Shown here piece after piece: positions 37,078-46,558 of a stretch of 64,000 nucleotides of DNA. Origin of the DNA: Fundicoccus culcitae (GTDB taxonomy: Bacteria > Bacillota > Bacilli > Lactobacillales > Aerococcaceae); assembly GCF_024661895.1 (NCBI RefSeq), contig NZ_CP102453.1, positions 930,001 through 994,000 of the forward strand, read 5' to 3'. Every line of letters begins with the position of its first letter. The first letter of the stretch is position 1. A model generated the notes under the pieces. That model did not search any database and was not told the origin of the DNA. It worked only from the letters and a program-made list of their open reading frames with translations. Made by a program: the position numbers and the translations under genes.

Positions 37078-38006
37078 TACATTTCAACCTCCTGCCGTTT
37101 CGTAATGGTTGTTTGCGTTAAACTAATTACGACTAATATCACGAATAAAATAACTGCTCGGGCTTGCCCACGTGCTAACTGGTTTTCAACCGACGCTGTA
37201 TTATAAATATTCATGGTAATAAACTCCGTTCCCTTAATCGCTTGACCTTCCCACATAATTGACGGTCCGCCTCCAGTTAGCGAAACGTTCACATCGTAGA
37301 TTTTAAAGGAGTTATTTATTGTCAGGAAAAGTGAAACCGTAAAGGCAGGCATCACCATCGGAATAGTAATATGACGCAGTTTTGACCACCAATTCGCCCC
37401 ATCTAAAGAAGCTGACTCATATAAGGATTCAGGTACAGCTTGTAGACCCGCAAAATAAATCATCATAATATAACCCGCATACTGCCACGTATTGGTTATG
37501 ACTAAAGCCGACAAGGCCAAATTCGGTTTTCCTAGGAACAAATTCGTCATCAGCCATTCACTGCCGATCAGTTCACCAAAAGCTGGAAAGACCTGATTAT
37601 AAATAAATTGCCAAATGTAACCAAGGACCAATCCACCAATTAAGTTGGGAATGAAAAAGCCCGCCCGATATAAATTACGACCCTTAATTTTACTCGAAAC
37701 CAGCATAGCCAAGCCAAACGACACAAAATTAATAACAATGACATTAATGATGGCAAAAATAACCGTAATCATCAGAGAATACTGAAATCGTGTATCGTTA
37801 AAACTTTGAATATAATTTTTAAAGCCAACAAAATTTGTTTCTGATTGCGTCACTCCGCCCCAATCCGTAAACGAATAATATACCCCTAGAAAAAAAGGAA
37901 TCGCAATGACTAATAGAAAAATAAAGACCGCTGGGGCAACTAAGAAGAAAAAGTTTCGCGAATCACGTCGCGAACGATTGAATTTTTTAGGTGCTTGTGT
38001 TGCCAT
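37077..38006 (-). CDS. Sugar ABC transporter permease, MalF type
   Basis: A 309-residue protein with six membrane segments and EAA loop YESASLDGANWWSKLRHITI followed by PMVMP. The N terminus is basic and without a cleavable signal, as usual for MalF-type permeases of this group. It lies between the binding protein and the MalG-type permease. A hairpin upstream at 38028-38068 should reduce expression compared with the binding protein. Confidence 0.9.
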   Translation of the reverse strand: MATQAPKKFNRSRRDSRNFFFLVAPAVFIFLLVIAIPFFLGVYYSFTDWGGVTQSETNFVGFKNYIQSFNDTRFQYSLMITVIFAIINVIVINFVSFGLAMLVSSKIKGRNLYRAGFFIPNLIGGLVLGYIWQFIYNQVFPAFGELIGSEWLMTNLFLGKPNLALSALVITNTWQYAGYIMMIYFAGLQAVPESLYESASLDGANWWSKLRHITIPMVMPAFTVSLFLTINNSFKIYDVNVSLTGGGPSIMWEGQAIKGTEFITMNIYNTASVENQLARGQARAVILFVILVVISLTQTTITKRQEVEM

Positions 38007-38027
38007 GGAATTCTTCCTCTCTAAAAT

Positions 38028-38068
38028 AAAAAGCAGCTGAACTAGAAACCAGTTAGCTGCTTTTTTTA
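38028..38068 (-). terminator. Attenuating hairpin between binding protein and permeases
   Basis: On the minus strand AAAGCAGCTAACT pairs with AGTTCAGCTGCTTT (one bulge), then TT follows. It lies directly after the binding-protein gene, a common way to make more binding protein than permease. Confidence 0.75.
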
Positions 38069-38081
38069 TTTATCTAATTAA

Positions 38082-39365
38082 CTAGTTGCCTAATAATTCA
38101 GGAACTTTAGCAATTTCTGCTGTCATTAATTCAATAAATTGTGCCTTATCTACATTACCTTGTGCAAATTGTCCATAGATTGGCCCTAAGTTATTCATAC
38201 CAAAGCCATCTGGCATAAAGTAGGTATTATCAAATGAATACACAGGTTTCTCAGCCGAAATCCAATCAGCTAAGAAAGCAGATAATGGTGCAGCTGGTGT
38301 TTCTTCAGTTGTAGAGAAAGCCGAGATCATATTTGCTTGGTTAACCATGAAATCTTGACCTTCAGGTGTTGAAACCATGTCTTCAAAGAATTTATTAATT
38401 GAATCTAAAGCACCTGTTTCATTGTTGACTACATAGTAAGAAGGAGCTCCAATGAACAAGCCGTCGGCATTTTCTTCATGTGATGTTTGATAAGGAATGA
38501 AGCCCATGGCAAAATCAGCTTCTAATTGCGCTAAGTTAGGATCTTTCCAGTTACCTTGGTGTAAAAAGGCTGTTTGACCAGAAGCAAAGGCAATATCCAT
38601 ATCATCTTGTGTACCAACCGTTAACATTTGAGGATCCGTATAATTAAATAACAATTCAACCCAGTCAGCATAACCAGCCATACGATCAGCATCTGTTTCA
38701 CCCGCAACCACTTGTTCAGTTACGGTACGGTCACCATTTGGTAATAAGTTTCCGAGGTAAGCATTAAAGTCATGGTTACCCATAATCCAAGTTTCACCTT
38801 CCATGGTTGCATTCGCCACAACAGAAGTTAAGCCTAATTCATCTTTACGCGCATCTAAATCAGCAAACGCTGCCGCTACAGCTTCAAACGAGTTTAATGT
38901 TTCAGGATCAATACCAGCTTCAGCCAGTAAATCAGCATTATAAGCTAAACCATAACCTTCAACAGATACCGGGAAGCCATAGACTTCGTCATTTTGGATA
39001 AATTCAAATTCAGTTTGGTCTACCCAATCACCAGAAATGGGTTGCAACATATCTGCCCATAAATCATAGCCACTTTGTCCTTCAATAACAAATACGTCTG
39101 GACCTTCTCCGGCGGTAAAATCAGCTTTTAGTTGGTCACCTAATGAACAGGCACCTGAACACACTTTGATGGTCACATCCACACCATTTGCTTCGCCCCA
39201 TGCAGCTGCATAATTCGTTAAGGCTTCTTGAGTCTCGCTTTTATTTGAATAAAGTGTAAAGGCATTTGGATCGTCAGATGCGGCGTCCACCGTTAATCCT
39301 CCGATAGTAGCAAACAAACTGGTTGCTAAAGTGACTTTTGCCAACTTTTTAACCCATTTTGACAT
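38082..39365 (-). CDS. Extracellular sugar-binding protein (ABC transporter)
   Basis: A 427-residue solute-binding protein, family 1. The signal peptide runs MSKWVKKLAKVTLATSLFAT and is probably cut after VDA-A near residue 29. There is no lipobox cysteine, which is unusual for a Gram-positive binding protein, because these are normally lipid-anchored. The mature part has KVCSGACSLGDQL with two cysteines that may form a disulfide, and WIMGNHDFNAYL and FLHQGNWKDPNL in the ligand region. First gene of the importer operon; start behind AAGGAGGAGTTTTA. Confidence 0.88.
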   Translation of the reverse strand: MSKWVKKLAKVTLATSLFATIGGLTVDAASDDPNAFTLYSNKSETQEALTNYAAAWGEANGVDVTIKVCSGACSLGDQLKADFTAGEGPDVFVIEGQSGYDLWADMLQPISGDWVDQTEFEFIQNDEVYGFPVSVEGYGLAYNADLLAEAGIDPETLNSFEAVAAAFADLDARKDELGLTSVVANATMEGETWIMGNHDFNAYLGNLLPNGDRTVTEQVVAGETDADRMAGYADWVELLFNYTDPQMLTVGTQDDMDIAFASGQTAFLHQGNWKDPNLAQLEADFAMGFIPYQTSHEENADGLFIGAPSYYVVNNETGALDSINKFFEDMVSTPEGQDFMVNQANMISAFSTTEETPAAPLSAFLADWISAEKPVYSFDNTYFMPDGFGMNNLGPIYGQFAQGNVDKAQFIELMTAEIAKVPELLGN

Positions 39366-39410
39366 TAAAACTCCTCCTTAAATTTTATGACTAAAACAAT
39401 TTACACCTCT

Positions 39411-39468
39411 ATTATAACTCAAATTAATAATTATGCAATCGCTTTCGTTAAAAATGTTAGCGGTAACA
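39411..39468 (-). promoter_or_regulatory. Promoter with LacI/CcpA-type operators for the sugar importer
   Basis: On the minus strand TTGCAT (39438-39433) and TATAAT (39416-39411) are 16 bases apart, a good promoter. Overlapping the -35 box is a cre-like CGAAAGCGATTGCA. Just upstream lies the palindrome TGTTAGCGGTAACA (39455-39468), typical of a LacI-family operator. Control by catabolite repression plus a specific LacI-type repressor encoded elsewhere is inferred. Confidence 0.7.
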
Positions 39469-39565
39469 CAAAATCTTTTACCTAGTCACACCCCTAATAA
39501 ATATCCCTGCTTTTCACACGCTAAACTTTACTCTATAGCTGCTCTTTTCTCATTATCAACTCATA

Positions 39566-39612
39566 CAAAAAAAGCAAGAAACTCTATATACCCGAGTTTC
39601 TTACTTTTTATT
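39566..39612 (-). terminator. Terminator of the amino-acid importer operon
   Basis: AAGAAACTC (39576-39584) pairs with GAGTTTCTT (39594-39602). A run of T follows on the minus strand. T-rich sequence also follows on the plus strand, so it may act in both directions. Confidence 0.75.
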
Positions 39613-39641
39613 TTTATTCATGCACTTCAAATTTTATCAGC

Positions 39642-40373
39642 TTAAACCAAGACTTTATCCAAGAATGATTTAGTCCGTTCTTCTTTAGGCGAATTAAAGA
39701 TATTGTCAGGCGTATCAACTTCTACAATATAGCCACCATCCATAAATACAACCCGGTCCCCTACTTCGCGAGCAAATCCCATCTCATGCGTTACAACGAC
39801 CATGGTCATCCCTTGGGCTGCTAAATCTTTCATTACATTCAGCACATCCCCAACCATTTCAGGATCAAGAGCGGATGTTGGTTCATCAAACAACATAATA
39901 TCAGGATCCATTGCAAGGGCTCTAGCAATCGCCACCCGTTGTTTTTGCCCACCAGACAATGAATTTGGATAAGCATTAATCTTTTCAGATAACCCAACTT
40001 GATTAAGTAAATCTAATGCTTTTTTATCCGCTTCATCTTTCGATAAAATCCCTAACTCAACTGGAGCCAATGTGATATTTTCTCTGACATTTAAATGAGG
40101 GAACAAGTTGAAATGTTGAAATACCATGCCAATATTCTCACGCACTTTATTGATATTAATATCTTTTTGATTAATATCAACATTGTTGATAATGACACTT
40201 CCGCCATCGATTTTTTCTAAACGGTTAAGGCAACGTAATAAAGTTGATTTCCCAGAGCCGGATGGTCCAATAATACATACAACTTCACCTGAAGAAACCT
40301 GTAAATCAATCCCTTTTAATACTTCATTGCTACCAAAACTTTTCTTTAATCCATTAACTTGTACGATTGCCAT
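39642..40373 (-). CDS. glnQ: Amino-acid ABC transporter ATPase (GlnQ-like)
   Basis: A 243-residue ATPase starting at ATG 40373 behind AAAGGAGCTGTAATCA. It shows Walker [16 protein letters not shown]-loop MVFQHFNLF, signature [14 protein letters not shown] and Walker [15 protein letters not shown]. It is of the polar amino-acid importer subfamily and energises the GlnP-type fusion protein encoded just upstream, whose stop lies four bases before. Substrate is probably glutamine, glutamate or a related amino acid, by analogy with GlnPQ. Confidence 0.92.
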   Translation of the reverse strand: MAIVQVNGLKKSFGSNEVLKGIDLQVSSGEVVCIIGPSGSGKSTLLRCLNRLEKIDGGSVIINNVDINQKDININKVRENIGMVFQHFNLFPHLNVRENITLAPVELGILSKDEADKKALDLLNQVGLSEKINAYPNSLSGGQKQRVAIARALAMDPDIMLFDEPTSALDPEMVGDVLNVMKDLAAQGMTMVVVTHEMGFAREVGDRVVFMDGGYIVEVDTPDNIFNSPKEERTKSFLDKVLV

Positions 40374-40376
40374 TGA

Positions 40377-43300
40377 TTACAGCTCCTTTTCAAGTCTATT
40401 TGAAATCTTAGTTAATATCGTAATTAGGATGATATACATTAAGCCAATGATTAACCACATAGCACCTGATTGATAAGTACGTGCAATGATTATACGCCCG
40501 GTTTGGGTTAATTCCACTAAACCAATGACGGATAAAATTGAAGTATCTTTCAAGGTAATAACAAATTGATTGATGAAAGATGGAATCATAATTCTGAAGG
40601 CTTGTGGTAAAATAACGCGTCTCATTGTCTTACTTTGGTTCAAACCTAGACTACGTGCAGCTTCAGCTTGGCCAATATCAACGGCATTAATACCCCCGCG
40701 TACAATCTCGGCTATATAAGCAGCCGCATTTAAACTTAAAGTGGTTATTCCAGCAGTATAAGCACCGAATTGTAATCCGGTCAATTGTGGGAAACCAAAG
40801 TAGATAAAGAACGCTAATACAATTAATGGCATACCACGCATAATATCAATATAGATTTGAGCAATTATGGATAAAATTAAATTATCTGATGTCCGCATTA
40901 ATCCAATCACAACACCAAGAACGGCAGCTATGGCGAATGAAACGAGCGTCACCCACAAGGTCGTCCATAATCCATTCATTAAGGCTTTCCCATTTTCTTG
41001 AATCAAACTAACAAATTGATTGGTGGATTGGGTTGTTTCCTCAACTAATTCCGCTTCTTCTTCAGACTCACCTAAATAAGTTTCGACAATGTCATCGTAT
41101 TCTCCTGAAGCCTGAATATTACTCAACCCTTGATTGAATAAAGTCAATAGATCACTGTTTTGGCCTTTTTGAACCGCAAAACCATAGTCAGCTACTTCTA
41201 ATTGTTCACCAATAAAACGTAATGGGATCCCACCTGTTTCAGCCGCATAAGCCATAACCGGATAATCTTCTATAACAGCCACCGAATTACTCGCTTGTAA
41301 GTCTTCATACATATTCACTGAATCTTCGAAGATGGTAATAGTAAACCCATAGTCATCCGCTAAGGATTCAGCAACAGCCATTCCTTGTGTCCCCGTCTTA
41401 ACCGCAACATTTTCGCCTTCTAAATCTTCTAAGGTTTGGAATTCACTATCATCTAAAACAGCAAATTGAACGCCCGCTGAAAAATACGTATCAGAAAAAT
41501 CAAAACTTTCCCGACGAGCATCAGTAATACTCATCCCCGCAATCATACCATCTACTTGTCCTGCTTCAACAGCTTGTAAAGCAGCATTAAACCCTAACGG
41601 ACGAATTTCATACTCAAAACCTTGGTCTTCAGCAATAGCAGCCAATAAATCCATATCAATCCCAACATAATCACCATTCTCATCTTGAAATTCAAACGGT
41701 GCAAATGTTGTATCTGTACCAATCACATAAGTTATAGCTGGATCAGCAATAACAGTTGTTGCATCTGTCATTGAAGTTGATGCCGTTGTATCTTCTCCCA
41801 AATAATTAGCAATAATCGCATCATATTCTCCTGATGCTTGTAAATTACTCAACCCTTGATTGAATAATGCTAATAGATCACTGTTTTGGCCTTTTTGAAC
41901 CGCAAAACCATAATCAGCTACTTCCATTTGTTCACCAATAAAACGTAATGGGATCCCACCTGTTTCAGCCGCATAGGCCATAACCGGATAATCTTCTATA
42001 ACAGCCACCGAATTACTCGCTTGTAAGTCTTCATACATATTCACTGAATCTTCGAAGATGGTAATAGTAAACCCATAGTCATCCGCTAAGGATTCAGCAA
42101 CAGCCATTCCTTGTGTCCCCGTCTTAACCGCAACATTTTCGCCTTCTAAATCTTCTAAGGTTTGGAATTCACTATCATCTAAAACAGCAAATTGAACGCC
42201 CGCTGAAAAATACGTATCAGAAAAATCAAAACTTTCCCGACGAGCATCAGTAATACTCATCCCCGCAATCATACCATCTACTTGTCCTGCTTCAACAGCT
42301 TGTAAAGCAGCATTAAACCCTAACGGACGAATTTCATACTCAAAACCTTGGTCTTCAGCAATAGCAGCCAATAAATCCATATCAATCCCAACATAATTAC
42401 CTGCTTCATCTTGGAATTCAAAAGGAGCAAATGTTGTATCCGTACCAATCACATACGTTGTATCTGGGTCAGCCACTACCTCAGCTGTATCAGAAGACAT
42501 TGTTGATTCATTACTACCTTCACCTAAGTAACCAGCAACAATTGCATCATATTCACCAGATTCTTTCAAGTTGGCTAATCCTTGATTGAACAACGCTAAT
42601 AAATCACCATTTTGGCCTTTTTGAACCGCAAATCCATAATCAGCCACTTCCATTTGTTCACCAATAAAACGTAATGGGATCCCACCTGTTTCGGCCGCAT
42701 AAGCCATAACCGGATAATCTTCTATAACAGCCACCGAATTACCCGCTTGTAAGTCTTCATACATATTCACTGAATCTTCGAAGATGGTAATAGTAAAGCC
42801 ATAGTCATCCGCTAAGGATTCAGCAACAGCCATTCCTTGTGTCCCCGTCTTAACCGCAACATTTTCGCCCTCTAAATCTTCTAAGGTTTGGAATTCACTA
42901 TCATCTAAAACAGCAAATTGGACCCCAGCAGAGAAGTACGTATCAGAAAAATCAAAGCTTTCCCGACGAGCATCAGTAATACTCATCCCCGCAATCATAC
43001 CATCTACTTGTCCTGCTTCAACAGCTTGTAAAGCAGGATTAAACCCTAACGGACGTAGCTCATAATTAAAGCCTTGGTTTTGAGCGATGGCAGCTAATAA
43101 ATCCATATCAATCCCAACATAATTACCTGCTTCATCTTGGAATTCAAAAGGAGCAAACGTTGTATCCGTACCAATCACATACGTTGTATCTGGGTCAGCC
43201 ACAACGACCGTCTCATCCGATTCGTCAACTGCTACTACATCCGATTCAGACACTGTTTCCTCTGTTACTAAATCATTTTCACCTAAATGTGCCGCTATAA

Positions 43301-44048
43301 TCGCATCATACTCACCTGAAGCTTGAAGGTTACTTAAACCGGCGTTAAACATGTCAATTAGTTCTGAATTATCACCTTTTTTTACAGCAAAGCCATAATC
43401 AGCCACTTCCATTTGTTCACCAATAAAGCGTAATGGAATCCCACCTGTTTCAGCCGCATAAGCCATAACCGGATAATCTTCAATGACCGCCACCGAGTTA
43501 CCCGCTAATAAATCTTCATACATATTCACCGAGTCTTCAAAAGCTGTAAGGGTAAAACCATAGTCATCAGCAACAGACTCAGCAACCGCCATCCCTTGCG
43601 TCCCGGTTTTAACCGCTACATTCTCACCAGCTAAATCTTCTAAAGACTGGAACTCACTATCATCCAATACGGCAAATTGAACGCCCGCTGAAAAATACGT
43701 ATCAGAAAAATCAAAGGTTTCACGACGGGCATCAGTAATACTCATCCCCGCAATCATACCGTCAACTTGACCACTTTCGACAGCTTGTAGGGCCGCATTA
43801 AAGCCTAATGGACGAATTTCATACTTAAATCCTTGGTCGTCAGCAATAGCTGCGATTAAATCCATATCAATGCCAACAAAATCACCCTTCTCATCTTGGT
43901 ACTCAAAAGGAGCAAAGGTAGTATCTGTTGCAATCACATAGGTAGGTTCGTCATTTTGAGCTGCAACTTGTTGCGCCAAGGCTGGTGCTCCAATCATTGT
44001 TAACAGCATGACAACTAACGTTAAAGATAACCATTTAAAATACTTCAT
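40377..44048 (-). CDS. glnP: GlnP-like amino-acid importer: four tandem binding domains fused to the permease
   Basis: A 1223-residue protein. The signal sequence ends at ALAQQ (about residue 26). Four family 3 binding domains follow, starting near residues 36, 289, 531 and 773, each opening with TYVIxTDTTFAPFE and containing GMIAGMSITDARRE and AVKTGTQGMAVAE. Residues 1010-1223 are the membrane permease with GQAEAARSLGLNQSKTMRRV as EAA loop. Domains 2-4 repeat with an exact 726-base period and are nearly identical, so they amplified recently; domain 1 is more divergent. Known GlnP proteins of lactic acid bacteria have one or two such domains. Extra domains should raise capture of substrate near the translocator. 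An assembly collapse or expansion cannot be excluded from sequence alone. Confidence 0.92.
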   Translation of the reverse strand: MKYFKWLSLTLVVMLLTMIGAPALAQQVAAQNDEPTYVIATDTTFAPFEYQDEKGDFVGIDMDLIAAIADDQGFKYEIRPLGFNAALQAVESGQVDGMIAGMSITDARRETFDFSDTYFSAGVQFAVLDDSEFQSLEDLAGENVAVKTGTQGMAVAESVADDYGFTLTAFEDSVNMYEDLLAGNSVAVIEDYPVMAYAAETGGIPLRFIGEQMEVADYGFAVKKGDNSELIDMFNAGLSNLQASGEYDAIIAAHLGENDLVTEETVSESDVVAVDESDETVVVADPDTTYVIGTDTTFAPFEFQDEAGNYVGIDMDLLAAIAQNQGFNYELRPLGFNPALQAVEAGQVDGMIAGMSITDARRESFDFSDTYFSAGVQFAVLDDSEFQTLEDLEGENVAVKTGTQGMAVAESLADDYGFTITIFEDSVNMYEDLQAGNSVAVIEDYPVMAYAAETGGIPLRFIGEQMEVADYGFAVQKGQNGDLLALFNQGLANLKESGEYDAIVAGYLGEGSNESTMSSDTAEVVADPDTTYVIGTDTTFAPFEFQDEAGNYVGIDMDLLAAIAEDQGFEYEIRPLGFNAALQAVEAGQVDGMIAGMSITDARRESFDFSDTYFSAGVQFAVLDDSEFQTLEDLEGENVAVKTGTQGMAVAESLADDYGFTITIFEDSVNMYEDLQASNSVAVIEDYPVMAYAAETGGIPLRFIGEQMEVADYGFAVQKGQNSDLLALFNQGLSNLQASGEYDAIIANYLGEDTTASTSMTDATTVIADPAITYVIGTDTTFAPFEFQDENGDYVGIDMDLLAAIAEDQGFEYEIRPLGFNAALQAVEAGQVDGMIAGMSITDARRESFDFSDTYFSAGVQFAVLDDSEFQTLEDLEGENVAVKTGTQGMAVAESLADDYGFTITIFEDSVNMYEDLQASNSVAVIEDYPVMAYAAETGGIPLRFIGEQLEVADYGFAVQKGQNSDLLTLFNQGLSNIQASGEYDDIVETYLGESEEEAELVEETTQSTNQFVSLIQENGKALMNGLWTTLWVTLVSFAIAAVLGVVIGLMRTSDNLILSIIAQIYIDIMRGMPLIVLAFFIYFGFPQLTGLQFGAYTAGITTLSLNAAAYIAEIVRGGINAVDIGQAEAARSLGLNQSKTMRRVILPQAFRIMIPSFINQFVITLKDTSILSVIGLVELTQTGRIIIARTYQSGAMWLIIGLMYIILITILTKISNRLEKEL
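41058..43190 (-). repeat. Three in-frame 726-bp tandem repeats inside glnP
   Basis: Equivalent positions 41715, 42441 and 43167 are each 726 bases apart (242 codons). Long blocks are identical at the DNA level, including silent sites, which shows recent duplication or ongoing gene conversion. Confidence 0.88.
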
Positions 44049-44078
44049 CTTAATCCTACTTTCTAATATAGTGTCTTA

Positions 44079-44107
44079 ATTATAACATTTTACTCATATA
44101 ATTCTAA
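44079..44107 (-). promoter_or_regulatory. Promoter of glnPQ
   Basis: On the minus strand TTAGAA (44107-44102) and TATAAT (44084-44079) are 17 bases apart, about 30 bases before the ATG at 44048. The stretch 44108-44311 upstream is A/T-rich and holds no gene. Confidence 0.65.
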
Positions 44108-44311
44108 CTTTCTAAAGTATAAGTTAAAAAACTAAAAATTAGCAATAGGTAAATAACATGACATGTTATAAAATATAACACAATGGTCGATAATTAATAA
44201 CTCTTCCCTCTAATAATCCCGTTATAAAAGGATTCTCCCACATCAGCTAATTTTTCCTTATAAAAAATTTATATACTTCTAATTTTCATAATCCAGATCG
44301 TAAACCCATAC

Positions 44312-44356
44312 AAAAAAGCCTTTCTATCATAAAATAATAGAAAAGCTTCTTTTTTA
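44312..44356 (-). terminator. Terminator of the zinc-responsive operon
   Basis: Minus-strand GAAGCTTTTCTAT pairs with GATAGAAAGGCTTT around a short loop and is followed by TTTTTT. It begins seven bases after the COG0523 gene. Confidence 0.8.
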
Positions 44357-44362
44357 ACTAAA

Positions 44363-45451
44363 TTAAACTGCCACAACTGTTTCTTCAAATAACTCACGAA
44401 TAACTTTTTCAGGCAATTTTTTACCAATAATAACTAATTTTGAAGGTTCATTCTCAGCTACTTTCTCTTTTCCATAGTCAATACTGTACGCCATATTAAC
44501 GCCTTGCAAGACCACTTGACGGTCAAAACCTTCAACATTTAAAATCCCTTTATATCGTAATAAATCCATGCCATAAATATTCGTCACCATGTTTAACCAA
44601 TAAACAAATTTTTGTTCAACTAAAGGACGATCCACGATGATTGTAAAGGCATTAACATCACTATGTTCATGATGATGTTCATTTTCTCCATCATGCTCAT
44701 GACTATGATCGTGATGATGCTCATGTTCGTCTTCATGGTTATGGGCATGTTCATGTTGTAGCCGTTCTTTCCCCTCTTTACGAGCTATCATAACATCAAT
44801 ATCGCCTTCAACCAACTCAGATCCACTTGTAAAGCGGTCAAACAAATCTAAGCCAACCACTTGGTCAAAAGCAACGCTCTTAACATCAATAGCTTTCACA
44901 TCCACAAAGGGATTTATATCAAATAAGGTTTTTTTGACTAAGGCTAACTTCGTATCATCAACTAAATCAGTTTTCGTTAAGAAAATAGTATCCGCAAAAG
45001 CTATTTGATCAACGGTCTCAGTAAAGTTACGAACTTGATATAAGAAATTTTCTGTATCCACCAAAGTAATAATGCTATCAATAATTAATTGCTCACTCAA
45101 AACATTTGATCGGATAATCGTTTGAGCTATCGGACTCGGTTCAGCTAACCCACTGGTTTCAATAATAATACGGTCAATTTGTAAATCATGCTTAGCCTGC
45201 GCATTCAATATTCCCATAAACATTTCAACTAAATCTTGTCGTAGGATACAGCACATACACCCATTATTCATTTGGTAAATTTGTTCATCATAATTTTCTA
45301 AAACCAAATCATGATCAATCCCAGTATCTCCAAATTCATTTATAATGACTACAATTCTTTCATTCGGGCTTTGCTCGATTAACCGATTCAATAAAGTCGT
45401 TTTCCCTGAGCCTAAAAACCCAATCAAAACCGTAACAGGTATTTGATTCAT
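44363..45451 (-). CDS. COG0523 (CobW-like) zinc-responsive GTPase metallochaperone
   Basis: Start at ATG 45451 (MNQIPVTVLIGFLGSGKTTL), giving 362 residues. It has the P-loop GFLGSGKTTLLNRL, the metal-binding CxCC motif in NNGCMCCILRQDL near residue 65, and the guanine-recognition TKTD. Residues about 235-265 are a His/Glu/Asp-rich metal-binding stretch with repeated HEHHHDHSHE-like units. The C-terminal CobW domain follows. As the last gene of a Zur-controlled operon, it probably delivers zinc to client proteins during starvation. Confidence 0.9.
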   Translation of the reverse strand: MNQIPVTVLIGFLGSGKTTLLNRLIEQSPNERIVVIINEFGDTGIDHDLVLENYDEQIYQMNNGCMCCILRQDLVEMFMGILNAQAKHDLQIDRIIIETSGLAEPSPIAQTIIRSNVLSEQLIIDSIITLVDTENFLYQVRNFTETVDQIAFADTIFLTKTDLVDDTKLALVKKTLFDINPFVDVKAIDVKSVAFDQVVGLDLFDRFTSGSELVEGDIDVMIARKEGKERLQHEHAHNHEDEHEHHHDHSHEHDGENEHHHEHSDVNAFTIIVDRPLVEQKFVYWLNMVTNIYGMDLLRYKGILNVEGFDRQVVLQGVNMAYSIDYGKEKVAENEPSKLVIIGKKLPEKVIRELFEETVVAV

Positions 45452-45489
45452 CAATTTTACGTCCTTTCACCAAACGTTAGCTACCTTAA

Positions 45490-45663
45490 CTAATTTTTCT
45501 CCAATACCTTTCGACCCTTATACTCCCCATTAGGGTCAATAAAGTGGCTTCGTTTAAATGTCCCTAGCAACGAATCATAAGACACACCCTTAACCCCTAA
45601 TTTATCATGCGTACGACGCGCCCGTTTCTTCGCTTTTGATGTTTTTCTTTTCGGTACAGCCAT
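45490..45663 (-). CDS. rpmF: Ribosomal protein L32, cysteine-free form
   Basis: ATG 45663 opens MAVPKRKTSKAKKRARRTHD, the start of L32, and the protein ends after 57 residues. Ordinary L32 has four zinc-binding cysteines in its second half; here that part (VSYDSLLGTFKRSHFIDPNG) has none. This is the zinc-independent paralogue that replaces the normal protein under zinc shortage. It fits the Zur-box operon context. Confidence 0.88.
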   Translation of the reverse strand: MAVPKRKTSKAKKRARRTHDKLGVKGVSYDSLLGTFKRSHFIDPNGEYKGRKVLEKN

Positions 45664-45683
45664 TGTTGACTCCTTTTCTACAA

Positions 45684-46085
45684 TTATGAAATACTTTCCT
45701 CGATACTATCTTCAAAGAAAGCCTCTAACTCGGTTAACTCATAGTCACTAAAAGCATCCTTCTCGAGATCCACTTCAATGAATGCTAATAACGCTTCATC
45801 CATCACCCAAAACTCATCTTCTAACCAGAAATAGTTAGCATCATAGCGTTTAAAGACTGGATAAATCTCTAAAAATTCCTCAAAGGTCAAATTAGCATCT
45901 TCAGAAAAATCCCTAACAATACCCGCTTCAATCGCATCTTTTGTCGGATATCCATTTAATTGAATGATATTATCCTCAATCAACTTCCGAAAAACTTGTC
46001 CTTTAGTCACACTTGCATCTTCTTCATGAAAATAATCATACGCATCTTCAACTAAAGGCGGGTAAATAATATTAATCTTTTTCAC
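45684..46085 (-). CDS. Acidic protein of unknown function in the zinc-responsive operon
   Basis: A 133-residue protein that starts with GTG at 46085, overlapping the L33 stop by three bases (GTGA), so translation is coupled. It is very acidic, with many aromatic residues ([20 protein letters not shown]), and contains no cysteine, so it is unlikely to be a zinc protein itself. Co-expression with zinc-independent ribosomal proteins suggests a role in ribosome remodelling or zinc starvation. I recognise no family. Confidence 0.7.
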   Translation of the reverse strand: MKKINIIYPPLVEDAYDYFHEEDASVTKGQVFRKLIEDNIIQLNGYPTKDAIEAGIVRDFSEDANLTFEEFLEIYPVFKRYDANYFWLEDEFWVMDEALLAFIEVDLEKDAFSDYELTELEAFFEDSIEESIS

Positions 46086-46234
46086 TTCTTCACTTCTCTA
46101 AAAATTACCTTACGACGTAATTTTGGCGAATACTTCTTCAATTCTAACCGCTCCGGATTATTCCGTCTGTTTTTACTCGTCAAATACAGTCTTTCCCCTG
46201 TCTCTTCACACGCCAAAAGAATGTTCACTCTCAC
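46082..46234 (-). CDS. rpmG: Ribosomal protein L33, zinc-independent form
   Basis: Start GTG 46234 behind GGGGGTAAATTT gives a 50-residue protein: [20 protein letters not shown] followed by [20 protein letters not shown], clearly L33. Only one of the four zinc-ligand cysteines remains, so this is the C-minus type. It precedes the acidic unknown gene and follows rpsN in the Zur-controlled operon. Confidence 0.88.
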   Translation of the reverse strand: MRVNILLACEETGERLYLTSKNRRNNPERLELKKYSPKLRRKVIFREVKK

Positions 46235-46267
46235 AAATTTACCCCCTTTAAATAAATATCTCTGCTA

Positions 46268-46537
46268 TTACCAGCTTGCTTTTTTAACCCCAGGAATTTG
46301 TCCCTTGTGAGCTAACTCCCTAAAATTCACACGTGACAAACCAAATTTTCGCATATAACCTCTAGGCCTACCATCCAATAAATCACGATTTTTCAAACGA
46401 TTAGGGTTAGAATCTTTCGGTAACTTTGCTAAAGCTGCATAATTTTTTTCAGCTTTTAGCTGTTTACGTAATTCGGCATATTGTTCAACCATTTGACGTT
46501 GTTTCAATGCTTTTTGTTTTTTTGATTGCTTAGCCAT
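46268..46537 (-). CDS. rpsN: Ribosomal protein S14, zinc-independent form
   Basis: An 89-residue S14 of the long, cysteine-free type, ending [20 protein letters not shown] followed by [13 protein letters not shown]. The zinc-dependent 61-residue form has CxxC pairs which are missing here. First gene of the operon, starting at ATG 46537 behind AAAAGGAG and directly downstream of a Zur box. It should replace the zinc-containing S14 when zinc is scarce. Confidence 0.93.
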   Translation of the reverse strand: MAKQSKKQKALKQRQMVEQYAELRKQLKAEKNYAALAKLPKDSNPNRLKNRDLLDGRPRGYMRKFGLSRVNFRELAHKGQIPGVKKASW

Positions 46538-46558
46538 TCATTGTATCTCCTTTTTTGC

